The translations under genes were made by a program, and so were the position numbers. Source: Escherichia coli (GTDB lineage Bacteria > Pseudomonadota > Gammaproteobacteria > Enterobacterales > Enterobacteriaceae). Taken from it: a DNA stretch of 64,000 bases. Below the pieces are notes generated by a model, which searched no databases, was not told where the DNA came from, and saw nothing but the letters and a program-made list of their open reading frames with translations. The stretch is from contig CP089930.1 in NCBI GenBank assembly GCA_021307345.1, positions 372,001-436,000 on the forward strand, in the 5' to 3' direction. Of the stretch, positions 21,401 through 35,561 are shown piece by piece (the first letter of the stretch is position 1; every line of letters starts with the position of its first letter).

Positions 21401-21661
21401 ATGAAAAAGTGCCTCGCACTACTGATTGCCACCGTCCTGAGCGGAATCACCTTCACGGCTTATGCCGCGCAACCACTGAGTAACCAGGACAGCGGTCAAC
21501 TACGACCCGCCGGAACCGTTTCGGCGACCGGCGCATCTAACCTAAGCGATCTGGAGGATAAACTGGCAGAAAAAGCGCGCGAACAAGGCGCGAAAGGTTA
21601 TGTCATTAATTCCGCAGGCGGAAATGACCAGATGTTCGGTACTGCAACCATCTACAAATAA
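21401..21661 (+). CDS. mcbA: Small periplasmic YhcN-family protein McbA (YbiM)
   Basis: An 86-residue secreted protein of the BhsA/McbA (YhcN, DUF1471) family. The signal peptide is about 22 residues (cleaved after TAYA), and the mature domain has the family pattern GTVSATGASNLSDLEDKLAEKAREQGA...YVINSAGGNDQMFGTATIYK. In E. coli it is linked to colanic acid/biofilm regulation (MqsR controlled). A close paralogue, ybiJ, lies 3.9 kb downstream, with the fiu group between. The ATG at 21401 (after GAGGATGTC) is preferred because it begins a standard signal peptide. Confidence 0.95.
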   Translation: MKKCLALLIATVLSGITFTAYAAQPLSNQDSGQLRPAGTVSATGASNLSDLEDKLAEKAREQGAKGYVINSAGGNDQMFGTATIYK

Positions 21662-21675
21662 CCCCACCAACGCAA

Positions 21676-21706
21676 CTGCATTCACCTCTGGATGCAGTTT
21701 TCGCCC
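21676..21706 (+). terminator. Terminator of mcbA
   Basis: AACTGCAT / ATGCAGTT stem with a TCACCTCTGG loop, followed by a short T run, 15 bases after the stop. Confidence 0.7.
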
Positions 21707-21796
21707 AATTTGTAATCAAAAAACATCAAATATGAACACAATGTAAATAAATGTATTTCTTTTTCGTGCAATGGGTGATAGAAAATCGCGCCAAGT

Positions 21797-21823
21797 GATA
21801 ATGCTTATCAAAATTATTATCAC
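21797..21823 (+). promoter_or_regulatory. Fur box upstream of fiu
   Basis: GATAATGCTTATC followed by AAAATTATTATC matches the hexamer-repeat pattern (GATAAT) of Fur operators. It lies about 105 bases before the fiu start, consistent with iron repression of this receptor. Confidence 0.8.
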
Positions 21824-21926
21824 TTGCACGAACACTTTTACGGGATTAACAGTGGCATCGCATCCGCAGAGATGCTTTCTCGTGACAGTGAAAATTTCAA
21901 CATATAAGAAAAAGTCACCTGCAAAA

Positions 21927-24209
21927 ATGGAAAACAATCGCAATTTCCCTGCCAGACAATTTCATTCGCTCACGTTCTTTGCCGGTCTTTGTATTGGCAT
22001 CACGCCTGTGGCTCAGGCACTCGCCGCCGAAGGGCAAACTAACGCGGATGACACGCTGGTTGTCGAAGCATCAACGCCTTCGCTTTATGCGCCACAACAA
22101 TCTGCCGATCCGAAATTCTCGCGTCCGGTAGCGGATACTACCCGCACGATGACGGTGATTTCTGAACAAGTGATTAAAGATCAGGGCGCAACCAACCTTA
22201 CCGACGCGCTCAAAAACGTTCCCGGCGTGGGTGCGTTTTTTGCTGGTGAGAACGGTAACTCCACCACTGGCGACGCTATTTATATGCGCGGCGCCGATAC
22301 CTCTAACAGCATTTATATTGATGGCATTCGCGATATTGGCAGCGTCTCGCGCGACACCTTCAATACCGAGCAGGTCGAAGTGATTAAAGGGCCGTCCGGC
22401 ACCGACTACGGGCGCAGCGCACCGACAGGCTCGATCAATATGATCAGCAAACAGCCGCGCAATGATTCCGGCATTGACGCCTCCGCCAGTATTGGCAGCG
22501 CCTGGTTCCGTCGCGGCACTCTGGACGTTAATCAGGTCATTGGCGATACCACTGCGGTACGTCTTAATATGATGGGCGAAAAAACGCACGATGCCGGGCG
22601 CGATAAAGTCAAAAATGAGCGTTATGGCGTCGCCCCTTCCGTGGCATTTGGTCTTGGTACATCGAATCGTTTGTATCTCAACTATTTACACGTTACCCAG
22701 CACAATACGCCAGACGGCGGCATTCCGACCATTGGTTTACCGGGCTATTCCGCACCTTCTGCGGGTACGGCGGCGCTGAATCATTCCGGAAAAGTTGATA
22801 CGCATAACTTTTATGGTACGGATTCCGATTACGACGATTCGACCACCGATACTGCCACCATGCGTTTTGAGCACGACATCAGCGATAACACCACGATTCG
22901 CAATACCACACGTTGGTCGCGCGTGAAGCAGGATTATCTGATGACGGCGATTATGGGAGGGGCGTCAAATATTACCCAGCCCACCAGCAATGTGGATAGC
23001 TGGACATGGTCACGCACGGCGAATACCAAAGATGTAAGCAATAAAATCCTCACCAACCAGACTAACCTGACATCGGCATTTTATACCGGTTCAATTGGTC
23101 ATGACGTCAGTACCGGCGTGGAATTTACCCGCGAAACGCAGACCAACTACGGCGTTAATCCGGTGACGTTACCGGCGGTGAATATTTATCATCCTGACAG
23201 TAGCATTCATCCTGGCGGCCTGACGCGCAATGGCGCAAACGCTAATGGTCAGACGGATACCTTCGCGATTTATGCCTTCGATACGCTGCAAATCACCCGT
23301 GATTTTGAGCTAAACGGCGGAGTTCGGCTGGACAATTATCATACTGAATATGACAGTGCCACCGCCTGCGGCGGCAGCGGACGCGGTGCCATCACCTGCC
23401 CTGATGGCGTAGCGAAAGGTTCTCCGGTCACCACCGTCGACACCGCCAAGTCGGGCAATCTGGTGAACTGGAAAGCCGGGGCGCTGTATCACCTGACGGA
23501 AAACGGCAATGTCTATATTAACTATGCCGTTTCCCAGCAGCCGCCGGGCGGCAACAACTTCGCCCTTGCGCAGTCTGGCAGCGGTAACAGCGCCAGCCGC
23601 ACCGACTTCAAACCGCAAAAAGCCAACACCAGTGAGATTGGCACCAAATGGCAGGTTTTGGATAAACGCCTGTTGCTCACCGCCGCGCTGTTCCGTACTG
23701 ATATCGAAAATGAAGTTGAGCAAAATGATGACGGGACTTATTCGCAATACGGTAAGAAACGCGTCGAAGGCTATGAGATATCCGTGGCCGGGAATATCAC
23801 TCCCGCGTGGCAGGTGATTGGCGGCTATACCCAGCAAAAAGCAACCATCAAAAACGGCAAAGATGTTGCCCAGGATGGTTCCTCATCGCTGCCGTATACC
23901 CCGGAGCACGCCTTCACCTTATGGAGCCAATATCAGGCAACCGATGATATCTCTGTTGGCGCGGGCGCACGCTATATCGGCAGTATGCATAAAGGTTCAG
24001 ACGGCGCGGTGGGAACGCCAGCGTTTACCGAAGGTTACTGGGTCGCCGACGCCAAACTGGGGTATCGGGTTAATCGCAATCTCGACTTCCAGCTAAACGT
24101 CTACAACCTGTTTGATACCGATTACGTCGCCTCAATCAACAAGAGCGGCTACCGTTATCACCCGGGCGAGCCAAGAACTTTCCTGCTCACCGCCAATATG
24201 CATTTCTGA
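21927..24209 (+). CDS. fiu: TonB-dependent catecholate siderophore receptor Fiu
   Basis: Outer-membrane receptor of 760 residues for ferric catecholates such as dihydroxybenzoylserine; it also lets catechol beta-lactams in. Signal peptide to about residue 31 (QALA), TonB box DDTLVVEAS at about 41-49, plug domain to about 200 ([17 protein letters not shown]...[20 protein letters not shown]), then a 22-strand barrel ending in ...TANMHF with terminal Phe. I chose ATG 21927 because it starts a normal signal peptide and lies after the Fur box; the longer frame back to 21771 runs through the Fur box. Followed closely by ybiX. Confidence 0.97.
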   Translation: MENNRNFPARQFHSLTFFAGLCIGITPVAQALAAEGQTNADDTLVVEASTPSLYAPQQSADPKFSRPVADTTRTMTVISEQVIKDQGATNLTDALKNVPGVGAFFAGENGNSTTGDAIYMRGADTSNSIYIDGIRDIGSVSRDTFNTEQVEVIKGPSGTDYGRSAPTGSINMISKQPRNDSGIDASASIGSAWFRRGTLDVNQVIGDTTAVRLNMMGEKTHDAGRDKVKNERYGVAPSVAFGLGTSNRLYLNYLHVTQHNTPDGGIPTIGLPGYSAPSAGTAALNHSGKVDTHNFYGTDSDYDDSTTDTATMRFEHDISDNTTIRNTTRWSRVKQDYLMTAIMGGASNITQPTSNVDSWTWSRTANTKDVSNKILTNQTNLTSAFYTGSIGHDVSTGVEFTRETQTNYGVNPVTLPAVNIYHPDSSIHPGGLTRNGANANGQTDTFAIYAFDTLQITRDFELNGGVRLDNYHTEYDSATACGGSGRGAITCPDGVAKGSPVTTVDTAKSGNLVNWKAGALYHLTENGNVYINYAVSQQPPGGNNFALAQSGSGNSASRTDFKPQKANTSEIGTKWQVLDKRLLLTAALFRTDIENEVEQNDDGTYSQYGKKRVEGYEISVAGNITPAWQVIGGYTQQKATIKNGKDVAQDGSSSLPYTPEHAFTLWSQYQATDDISVGAGARYIGSMHKGSDGAVGTPAFTEGYWVADAKLGYRVNRNLDFQLNVYNLFDTDYVASINKSGYRYHPGEPRTFLLTANMHF

Positions 24210-24250
24210 TTCAGATGTGGGGTGAAAGCCCCATTTTTTGGAGAACTTAT

Positions 24251-24928
24251 ATGATGTACCACATTCCCGGCGTGTTATCGCCACAAGACGTCGCCCGCTT
24301 TCGTGCACAACTGGAACAAGCCGAATGGATTGATGGACGCGTCACCACCGGTGCACAAGGCGCGCAGGTCAAGAATAATCAACAGGTAGACACCCGCAGC
24401 GCGTTATATGCCGCATTACAAAATGAAGTGCTGAACGCGGTTAATCAACATGCTTTGTTCTTTGCCGCTGCCTTGCCGCGTACCATTTCCACGCCGCTGT
24501 TTAATCGCTATCGGAACAATGAAACCTATGGTTTTCATGTGGATGGCGCAGTACGCAGTCATCCACAAAACGGCTGGATGCGCACCGATCTTTCCGCCAC
24601 GCTATTTTTGAGCGATCCGCAAAGTTACGAAGGCGGCGAACTGGTCGTCAATGACACCTTCGGGCAACATCGGGTAAAACTCCCGGCTGGCGATCTGGTG
24701 TTGTATCCCTCCAGCAGCCTGCACTGTGTGACCCCCGTAACGCACGGCGTACGGGTGGCATCATTTATGTGGATACAATCAATGATCCGCGATGATAAAA
24801 AGCGCGCCATGCTGTTCGAACTGGACAACAATATTCAGTCACTCAAAAGCCGCTACGGCGAAGGAGAAGAGATCCTGTCGCTACTCAATCTTTATCATAA
24901 TCTGCTGCGGGAATGGTCGGAGATCTGA
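24251..24928 (+). CDS. ybiX: PKHD-type Fe(II)/2-oxoglutarate hydroxylase YbiX
   Basis: Predicted 2-oxoglutarate-dependent hydroxylase of 225 residues related to PiuC. The facial triad is visible: H-x-D in GFHVDGAVR (near 96-98) and H in SLHCVTPVT (near 158), with R in VRVASF (near 168) for 2-oxoglutarate. GGAG lies before the start. It follows fiu by 41 bp with no terminator, so a fiu-ybiX transcript is likely; a role in iron/siderophore use is inferred from this context. Confidence 0.94.
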   Translation: MMYHIPGVLSPQDVARFRAQLEQAEWIDGRVTTGAQGAQVKNNQQVDTRSALYAALQNEVLNAVNQHALFFAAALPRTISTPLFNRYRNNETYGFHVDGAVRSHPQNGWMRTDLSATLFLSDPQSYEGGELVVNDTFGQHRVKLPAGDLVLYPSSSLHCVTPVTHGVRVASFMWIQSMIRDDKKRAMLFELDNNIQSLKSRYGEGEEILSLLNLYHNLLREWSEI

Positions 24929-25001
24929 CGCTTGAACTGCCCAGGTTCGTCCCTGGATTAGCTACACTTAACTGTACAAGCATTGATATGGGGAGGACGA
25001 T

Positions 25002-25268
25002 ATGGCATCCGGTTGGGCTAACGATGACGCCGTCAACGAACAGATCAACAGTACAATTGAAGATGCGATTGCCCGCGCTCGGGGTGAAATTTCGCGTGGC
25101 GAAAGCCTGTATGAATGTGAAGAGTGCGGTGCCCCCATCCCGCAAGCCCGTCGGGAAGCCATTCCTGGCGTGCGCTTATGCATTCATTGTCAGCAGGAGA
25201 AAGATTTACAAAAACCAGATTATACAGGATATAATCGCAGAGGTTCGAAAGACAGCCAGTTACGTTAA
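25002..25268 (+). CDS. ybiI: DksA/TraR-type zinc-finger protein YbiI
   Basis: An 88-residue protein with a four-cysteine zinc finger, CEECGAPIPQARREAIP.....CIHC (about residues 35-61), the C-terminal finger of the DksA/TraR family, preceded by a short acidic helix. It lacks the full coiled coil of DksA. Function unknown; phage TraR-like proteins can bind RNA polymerase. GGGGAGGA precedes the start. Probably read with fiu-ybiX. Confidence 0.93.
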   Translation: MASGWANDDAVNEQINSTIEDAIARARGEISRGESLYECEECGAPIPQARREAIPGVRLCIHCQQEKDLQKPDYTGYNRRGSKDSQLR

Positions 25269-25532
25269 CTACAACTGGCGAGATGCATAGCGAGTATAAT
25301 TTGTATTTTGCGTGGCATTCCGTGCCTTTAACGCTGCTGTGACTGCCACGCTGCATAAAACAAGTCCATAAGTACAACAAATAAATGGTTTATCAGTATG
25401 TTAGATATCAATCAATTTATTTGAACAAGGCGGTCAATTCTCTTCGATTTTATCTCTCGTAAAAAAACGTGATACTCATCACATCGACGAAACAACGTCA
25501 CTTATACAAAAATCACCTGCGAGAGATTAATT

Positions 25533-25793
25533 ATGAAAACTATCAATACTGTTGTTGCTGCTATGGCTCTTTCAACTCTGTCATTTGGCGTGTTCGCGGC
25601 GGAACCGATAACAGCATCCCAGGCACAGAACATGAATAAAATCGGCGTGGTTTCTGCCGATGGCGCATCCACCCTCGATGCCCTGGAAGCAAAACTGGCT
25701 GAGAAAGCGGCAGCAGCCGGTGCTAGTGGATACAGCATTACTTCCGCCACCAACAACAATAAATTAAGCGGTACTGCGGTAATTTATAAGTAA
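25533..25793 (+). CDS. ybiJ: Small periplasmic YhcN-family protein YbiJ
   Basis: An 86-residue secreted protein of the YhcN/BhsA/McbA family: signal peptide ending FGVFA, then the family pattern KIGVVSADGASTLDALEAKLAEKAAAAGASGYSITSATNNNKLSGTAVIYK. Same length and layout as mcbA. GAGAG precedes the start. The gap from ybiI (264 bp) is AT-rich and must contain its promoter. Molecular function unknown. Confidence 0.95.
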   Translation: MKTINTVVAAMALSTLSFGVFAAEPITASQAQNMNKIGVVSADGASTLDALEAKLAEKAAAAGASGYSITSATNNNKLSGTAVIYK

Positions 25794-25797
25794 TTCG

Positions 25798-25920
25798 TAG
25801 GACGGATAAGGCGTTTACGCCGCATCCGGCAACAGATGCCTGATGCGACGCTACCGCGTCTTATCAGGCCTACAAAATCCGAACCGTTGGACGGATCAGG
25901 CGTTTACGCTACGTCCAGCA
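25798..25920. repeat. BIME (two or three REP units) after ybiJ
   Basis: GACGGATAAGGCGTTTACGC / CGCATCCGGCAACAGATGCCTGATGCGACGCT / CTTATCAGGCCTAC / GACGGATCAGGCGTTTACGC are alternating REP sequences forming a BIME in the 3' untranslated region. Confidence 0.85.
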
Positions 25921-25993
25921 CAAGTATTTCCCTGTCTGTTTGCCGACAGACGCATGTGCTCCAACCCTCATTGATCCTATGTTACCCTTGTTT

Positions 25994-26020
25994 GCCCGTC
26001 CGTCACTGGACGGGCTTTTT

Positions 26021-26022
<2 letters not shown>
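25994..26022 (+). terminator. Strong intrinsic terminator, + strand
   Basis: GCCCGTCC / GGACGGGC perfect 8-bp arms followed by seven T residues. It points rightward and its T run overlaps the hcxB stop codon by two bases. It could end a long ybiJ transcript or a separate small RNA. Confidence 0.85.
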
Positions 26023-27118
<1,096 letters not shown>

Positions 27119-27246
27119 TTTATGTTATATGCCTGTTGTTTTTTTATGCTGCGCGCCGCACACGGGAAGGTCAATAAAGATGCTGCACTTTCATGGTGCA
27201 GTGGAGTAAAGACCGGATGACAGTCATCATCCGGCTGAGGAAGAAA

Positions 27247-28209
27247 TTAAAAGGATTGTTTAATGCGCGCCAGACCATCGCTAATGGTTGCCACTTCGCC
27301 CGCCGCCGCCAGACAGCAAGCCATCTGGATGTTCAGTGACTCAGGAATTGGTTCGTTGCCTGCCAGGCAACGCTCAATCCACTTCGCCGTGGTTTCCGGG
27401 TCTTTTGCTTGTGGCAGTAGCTCGTTGCCAGCAGTGTCCTGTTTTTCATACAGCACCCGCATCCCTTCGCGGTCAATAAGATTTATTTGCGGGCAGCGTT
27501 GCGGATTAGCATAGACTTCGCCTTCGGTGCCGTGCATTAACAGCGCCCGTCCGCCAATATCGCTAAAGAATTTCGCGACTCGCCCGATGTATTCCGGATG
27601 CGAGACGCTGGAAAGACGCAGTGCCTCACCTTCGACAAACGGTGTCGCCAGTTTCGCCAGGGTATGCGCACTGTTACGCACGCCCATCCGCCAGCGCATT
27701 GCCAGTTGTTTTTCCAGCGGCGGGCAAAACGCGCCTACGGGCATAAATACCGGCTGGTGCTCGTCAAGCTTCGCCTGTGCTTGTCCGGCATGTAGCGTTG
27801 GCGCAATCCCCATCAGTTGAAAAATGGTTTCGGTCAGCACGCGAGTCGGATCTTCACTCACGCCGTGAACCACCACCGGAAAACCGAGTTTATGCAGCAG
27901 AATCGCCAGCAACGGTGTCAGGTTGGCCTGTTTACGCGCACCGTTGTAACTGGGGATGACAATCGGCATCGGCTTGCCGGCGGGGGGCGTTAGCTTGATG
28001 GTGTGATTTTGCATGGCTTCGTAAAAGCCGAGCATCTCTGCTTCCCCTTCCCCTTTGATACGCAGTGCAATCAATACACCACCCAACTCAAGGTCAGGCA
28101 CTTCGCCATTGAGCATATGGGCATACAGACCGCGCGCCGTATCCTGATCCAGATCGCGCGCGTGGTTTTTTCCGCGCCCGATCTCTTTGATGATTTTGCG
28201 ATAGTCCAT
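27247..28209 (-). CDS. ybiB: TrpD2-family nucleic-acid-binding protein YbiB
   Basis: Homologue of anthranilate phosphoribosyltransferase (TrpD2 family), 320 residues. It keeps the glycosyltransferase-type fold, but the family is reported to bind nucleic acid rather than to make tryptophan. The N-terminal helical region starts MDYRKIIKEIGRGKNHARDLD. It follows dinG by 27 bp and is expected to be induced with it in the SOS response. Confidence 0.92.
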   Translation of the reverse strand: MDYRKIIKEIGRGKNHARDLDQDTARGLYAHMLNGEVPDLELGGVLIALRIKGEGEAEMLGFYEAMQNHTIKLTPPAGKPMPIVIPSYNGARKQANLTPLLAILLHKLGFPVVVHGVSEDPTRVLTETIFQLMGIAPTLHAGQAQAKLDEHQPVFMPVGAFCPPLEKQLAMRWRMGVRNSAHTLAKLATPFVEGEALRLSSVSHPEYIGRVAKFFSDIGGRALLMHGTEGEVYANPQRCPQINLIDREGMRVLYEKQDTAGNELLPQAKDPETTAKWIERCLAGNEPIPESLNIQMACCLAAAGEVATISDGLARIKQSF

Positions 28210-28236
28210 TTACGACTCCTTACCTGACTCACATCA

Positions 28237-30387
28237 TTAACGCCGCCGACGGCGTGGGGATTTCGCTTTTTCTTTCTTTTTAACTATACCTTCAGGGACT
28301 TCCGGTTGCTCTATCGGAAATACCGGTAATGCGTCCAGTAGTCGCTTGCCATAATTTTTGGTCAACAAGCGTTTGTCGTAGATAACCACCTCGCCCCAGC
28401 AACTGTGGCTTCGAATAAGACGCCCAACCTGCTGAATCAGATTAAACGAAGCACTCGGCAGGCTTTGCACCTCAAACGGGTAGCGGTTAAGACTTTTTAG
28501 CCATTCGCCTTCGGTAATCACCACTGGACTGTCGATAGGCGGAAAGGCGATTTTATGGATATGCACCTGGCTGAGCAGATCGCCTTTCAAATCAAGCCCT
28601 TCGGCAAATGACTGTAAACCTACCAGTACACTGCGTTCACCGTTAGCGACGCGTTTGCGATGCAGTTCAACTAAGCGGTAGCGCGGCTGATCGCCCTGCA
28701 CTAACAGCATCAGACGTAAATCCGTCACATAGTCGAGAAACCTCTGCATCGCCCGTCCGCTGGCAAACAGCACCAACATGCCGAGATGCTTTTTGCTCTC
28801 CACCTGCTCACGGAAAAAAGCGGCCATTTCGGCAATATGCTGCTCTTCGCTGTCGATAGAAGGCTCAACGCGCATCCGGGGAATAACAATTTTGCCCTGC
28901 TCACAGTGGTTGAACGGTGAATCCAGCGCCACGAAGCGATCGCCCGCTTTTTCTTTCAGCCCGCTCATCTCCTGCAAACGCGAAAAACTGTTCAACGAAC
29001 GCAAGGTCGCGGAAGTGACAATAATGTGCGGAATGCTGCGCCACAGCAGCCTTTCCAGCTGATCGCTGACGCGGATCCCCACGCAGTGAAACCAGAGATG
29101 TAGCTGCCCGTCACGCTCTTCCCGCGTCGCCCATTTGGTCACTGGCGCACCGGAAGATTGCGCCAGCGAGGCCAGCCGCCAGAGTTTGCTTTGCGCCTCA
29201 AACATCCCCAGCGCGCGGTTCATCTGCAAAATAAGCCGATGCAGGCGCACAATGTCATGGCTGCCGGTTTTCTCGCTTAAATCGTTAAGGAATAGTTCTG
29301 CCAGACCACGCAACATCTCTGTCAGTTTCGCCAGCCGCTGGCAGATCTCCAGCACTTCATCAGGCAGTTCGCCCATCGCAAACCGGTGCTCAGCCTCCTG
29401 CCCGGCAGGCATATAGAGATTGAGAATGTTGTTTAAAGAGGCGATAAGCTCATACAACTCTTCACAATGCGCATTCAAACGTTCAGGGATTGCCAGCGGC
29501 GGGATCGTCTTCGGGCGAAACTGCTCCATGCAGGTGGCGACCAGTTTCATGAACAAGTCAAGTTGCAGCCGATACCAGGGCGCGGTGATTTCGGCGCTCA
29601 TCTCCAGCGCATCCCGCGCCACGTCCGGCAGGTGATGCCCTTCATCCAGCACCAGCAGCAAGTTTTTCGGGTCTGGCAATACCGCTTCGCTTTCCATCGC
29701 CGCCATCACCAGCGCATGGTTTGCCACCACCACTTCCGCTTCCTGAATCTCCCGACGAGCCACAAAAAACGGGCATTCGCGGTAGTAGTAACAGTTGCGG
29801 TTTAGGCAACTGGCTTTGTCGGTACTCAAACGGCGCCAGAGATCGTCATCAATAGCGATATCCGTATGATCGCGCAGGCCATCCCATTTATAAGTGTCGA
29901 GATCGCCCTTCAGCTTTGCACAGCGTTTTTGCTCTTCCTGATTATTAGGCGTCAGTTCGTCGTCAAGAAAAGCGAGCAGATCCTGTTGCGTGGGTTCAGT
30001 GCTGGCGAGCGCCGTCAGGTTACGCGGGCAAACGTAGCGCCCACGCCCGAAAGCGGCGGTAAATTTGAGATCGGGAATGATCTTTTTCAGCAAAGGTAAA
30101 TCTTTGCTGTAGATCTGATCCTGCAACGCCACGTTGGCGGTACTGACCACCAGCGTTTTTTGCTCTTCGCGGGCAATGGCGATGCCAGGAATCAAATAGG
30201 AGAGCGTTTTCCCAACGCCGGTGGGTGCTTCAATCGCCAGATGCCGCCCTTCTTCTCCGGCCAGCGTTTTGGCGACGTCCGCAATCATCTGCCGCTGCGG
30301 CGCACGGGGAATAAAGTCGGGGATCTGTTCCTGAAGCGCCTTATACCAGGCGGCAATTTGCGCTTTAAGCGCGGCGGTTAATGCCAT
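28237..30387 (-). CDS. dinG: ATP-dependent DNA helicase DinG
   Basis: Superfamily 2 (XPD-like) 5'-3' helicase of 716 residues that unwinds R-loops, D-loops and G-quadruplexes during repair. Walker A is APTGVGKT at 54-61, the DEGH box is in LVLDEGHHLPD near 250, and the Fe-S cluster cysteines are C120 and the CLNRNCYYYRECPF group (about 194-205). The C-terminal helicase motif QQVGRLIRS is intact. A LexA box precedes it; ybiB follows in the same operon. Confidence 0.97.
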   Translation of the reverse strand: MALTAALKAQIAAWYKALQEQIPDFIPRAPQRQMIADVAKTLAGEEGRHLAIEAPTGVGKTLSYLIPGIAIAREEQKTLVVSTANVALQDQIYSKDLPLLKKIIPDLKFTAAFGRGRYVCPRNLTALASTEPTQQDLLAFLDDELTPNNQEEQKRCAKLKGDLDTYKWDGLRDHTDIAIDDDLWRRLSTDKASCLNRNCYYYRECPFFVARREIQEAEVVVANHALVMAAMESEAVLPDPKNLLLVLDEGHHLPDVARDALEMSAEITAPWYRLQLDLFMKLVATCMEQFRPKTIPPLAIPERLNAHCEELYELIASLNNILNLYMPAGQEAEHRFAMGELPDEVLEICQRLAKLTEMLRGLAELFLNDLSEKTGSHDIVRLHRLILQMNRALGMFEAQSKLWRLASLAQSSGAPVTKWATREERDGQLHLWFHCVGIRVSDQLERLLWRSIPHIIVTSATLRSLNSFSRLQEMSGLKEKAGDRFVALDSPFNHCEQGKIVIPRMRVEPSIDSEEQHIAEMAAFFREQVESKKHLGMLVLFASGRAMQRFLDYVTDLRLMLLVQGDQPRYRLVELHRKRVANGERSVLVGLQSFAEGLDLKGDLLSQVHIHKIAFPPIDSPVVITEGEWLKSLNRYPFEVQSLPSASFNLIQQVGRLIRSHSCWGEVVIYDKRLLTKNYGKRLLDALPVFPIEQPEVPEGIVKKKEKAKSPRRRRR

Positions 30388-30401
30388 GAGAAAACCTGAA
30401 A

Positions 30402-30421
30402 TACTGTATAAACAGCCAATA
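30402..30421 (-). promoter_or_regulatory. LexA (SOS) box of dinG-ybiB
   Basis: On the minus strand TATTGGCTGTTTATACAGTA, one base off the CTG-N10-CAG consensus (TTG on one side). It lies 14 bases upstream of the dinG start and matches the known dinG SOS box. Confidence 0.9.
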
Positions 30422-30540
30422 TTGTGGCATTTTTCGGTTTTCAGGGGTAATGGTTTTTCTGTTTCTGGAAAGCGGCTCGCAATAACGTTTTCCGGATGTG
30501 GGGATTTCCCGCATCGGGAGAAACATCATTGTCAGCAATC

Positions 30541-30565
30541 TTATGCCGGGCATAGCCCGGCATAA
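30541..30565. terminator. Hairpin after rhlE
   Basis: Perfect 10-bp arms TTATGCCGGG / CCCGGCATAA with a 5-base loop, 4 bases beyond the rhlE stop codon. No T run on the minus strand. Confidence 0.55.
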
Positions 30566-30569
30566 AAGA

Positions 30570-31934
30570 TTATTGCGCAGCGGCAGGTTTACGCGGACGG
30601 CGGCGACGTTGTTGTTCGCCTGCCGGTTTGGCATCGCCGAGACGACGAGATGGTTTTTCTGCGGGTTTCGCGTTACCAGACTTCGCTCCACCTTCAGCGC
30701 GGCGTGGCTGCTGTTGACCGCGACCACCACCTTGCCCACGACCGCCGCCACTGCGTTGCTGGCGACCATTCTGGATCGGTTCGGCTTTGATTGACGGGTC
30801 CGGCTCATAGCCCGGAATTGCAATGCGCGGGATCTCTTTTTTCAGCAGTTTTTCAATATCACGCAGCAGTTTGTGCTCATCAACACACACCAGCGATAAC
30901 GCTTCGCCGGTGGCGGCGGCACGACCGGTACGCCCGATACGGTGGACATAATCTTCCGGTACGTTTGGCAGCTCATAGTTGACGACGTGTGGCAACTCTT
31001 CGATATCCAGGCCACGCGCGGCGATATCAGTTGCCACCAGTACACGAATATCACCAGATTTAAAATCGGCCAATGCACGGGTACGCGCACCTTGCGATTT
31101 ATTACCGTGGATCGCCGCACTGCGAATACCATCTTTATTTAATTGTTCAGCAAGATGATTAGCGCCATGTTTGGTACGGGTAAACACCAGCACCTGCTGC
31201 CAGTTGCCTTTACCAATCATGTGTGACAGCAATTCCCGTTTGCGTTTCTTATCAACAAAGTGAACGTGCTGGGTTACCTGCTCAGACGCGGTATTGCGGC
31301 GTGCCACTTCGATTTCCAGCGGGTTGTGCAACAGTTTTTCCGCCAGAGCTTTAATATCGTCAGAGAAAGTCGCGGAGAACAGCAGGTTCTGGCGCTTCGC
31401 GGGCAGTTTTGTTAACACACGACGAATATCGTGGATAAAGCCCATATCGAGCATACGGTCAGCTTCATCAAGGACGAGGATCTCTATCTGATCCAGTTTC
31501 ACCGCGTTCTGGTGTTCCAGATCCAGCAAACGCCCCGGCGTTGCCACCAGCACATCAACACCGCCACGCAGCTTCATCATCTGCGGGTTAATGCTGACGC
31601 CACCAAACACCACCAGCGAACGAATGTTCAGGTATTTGCTGTAATCACGGACGTTTTCACCAATCTGCGCCGCCAGTTCACGGGTCGGGGTAAGAATGAG
31701 CGCGCGCACCGGACGACGCCCTTTGGCGTGCGGCTCGCGGGAAATCAGGTGTTGCAACAGCGGCAGCGTAAAGCCCGCTGTTTTGCCGGTGCCGGTCTGG
31801 GCACTGGCCATCAGGTCGCGACCTTCCAGCACCGCAGGGATCGCCTGCTGCTGAATAGGGGTGGGTTCACGGTAACCTTGCTCGGCAACGGCGCGCAGGA
31901 TATCAGGGCTTAAACCCAAAGAATCGAAAGACAT
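30570..31934 (-). CDS. rhlE: DEAD-box RNA helicase RhlE
   Basis: ATP-dependent RNA helicase of 454 residues acting in ribosome assembly and RNA decay. Q motif near [10 protein letters not shown], motif I AQTGTGKT (about 45-52), motif II DEAD in [10 protein letters not shown] (about 156), SAT motif and HRIGRTGR (about 330) are all present. The C-terminal 60 residues are basic and rich in Arg, Gly and Gln (RGG-type RNA-binding tail). It is divergent from cecR, whose palindromic operator lies between them. Confidence 0.97.
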   Translation of the reverse strand: MSFDSLGLSPDILRAVAEQGYREPTPIQQQAIPAVLEGRDLMASAQTGTGKTAGFTLPLLQHLISREPHAKGRRPVRALILTPTRELAAQIGENVRDYSKYLNIRSLVVFGGVSINPQMMKLRGGVDVLVATPGRLLDLEHQNAVKLDQIEILVLDEADRMLDMGFIHDIRRVLTKLPAKRQNLLFSATFSDDIKALAEKLLHNPLEIEVARRNTASEQVTQHVHFVDKKRKRELLSHMIGKGNWQQVLVFTRTKHGANHLAEQLNKDGIRSAAIHGNKSQGARTRALADFKSGDIRVLVATDIAARGLDIEELPHVVNYELPNVPEDYVHRIGRTGRAAATGEALSLVCVDEHKLLRDIEKLLKKEIPRIAIPGYEPDPSIKAEPIQNGRQQRSGGGRGQGGGRGQQQPRRAEGGAKSGNAKPAEKPSRRLGDAKPAGEQQRRRRPRKPAAAQ

Positions 31935-32127
31935 AACTACTCCGAACCGCCCCGACCGTTACCGGTGTAGTTTTCAGGGAGATACTGAAAAGGAAAATGA
32001 CAAAAACCACAATGTCATGAGGGAGCGGAGTGTAGCAGTTTTTGTGACGCAGCGCATAAATTATCCCTGTGACTGACGTTGCTCAAATTCTTAGCCATAC
32101 TGGACAACGCGAAAAATGAGTCATAAT

Positions 32128-32149
32128 CTTAATCAATCATTTGATTAAG
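32128..32149. promoter_or_regulatory. CecR operator candidate
   Basis: Perfect 9-bp arms CTTAATCAA / TTGATTAAG with a TCAT centre, 13 bases before the cecR start and between the divergent rhlE and cecR genes. Form and position suit a TetR-family autorepressor. Confidence 0.75.
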
Positions 32150-32162
32150 AATGGGCTGTGCT

Positions 32163-35553
<3,391 letters not shown>

Positions 35554-35561
<8 letters not shown>

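Noticed and set aside
25798-25920. CRISPR-like repeated palindromes
   Set aside because: Units are alternating REP sequences of a BIME with no regular unique spacers.
28778-29416. Several frames antisense to dinG
   Set aside because: Short frames opposite a conserved helicase gene, without any family resemblance or start signals.
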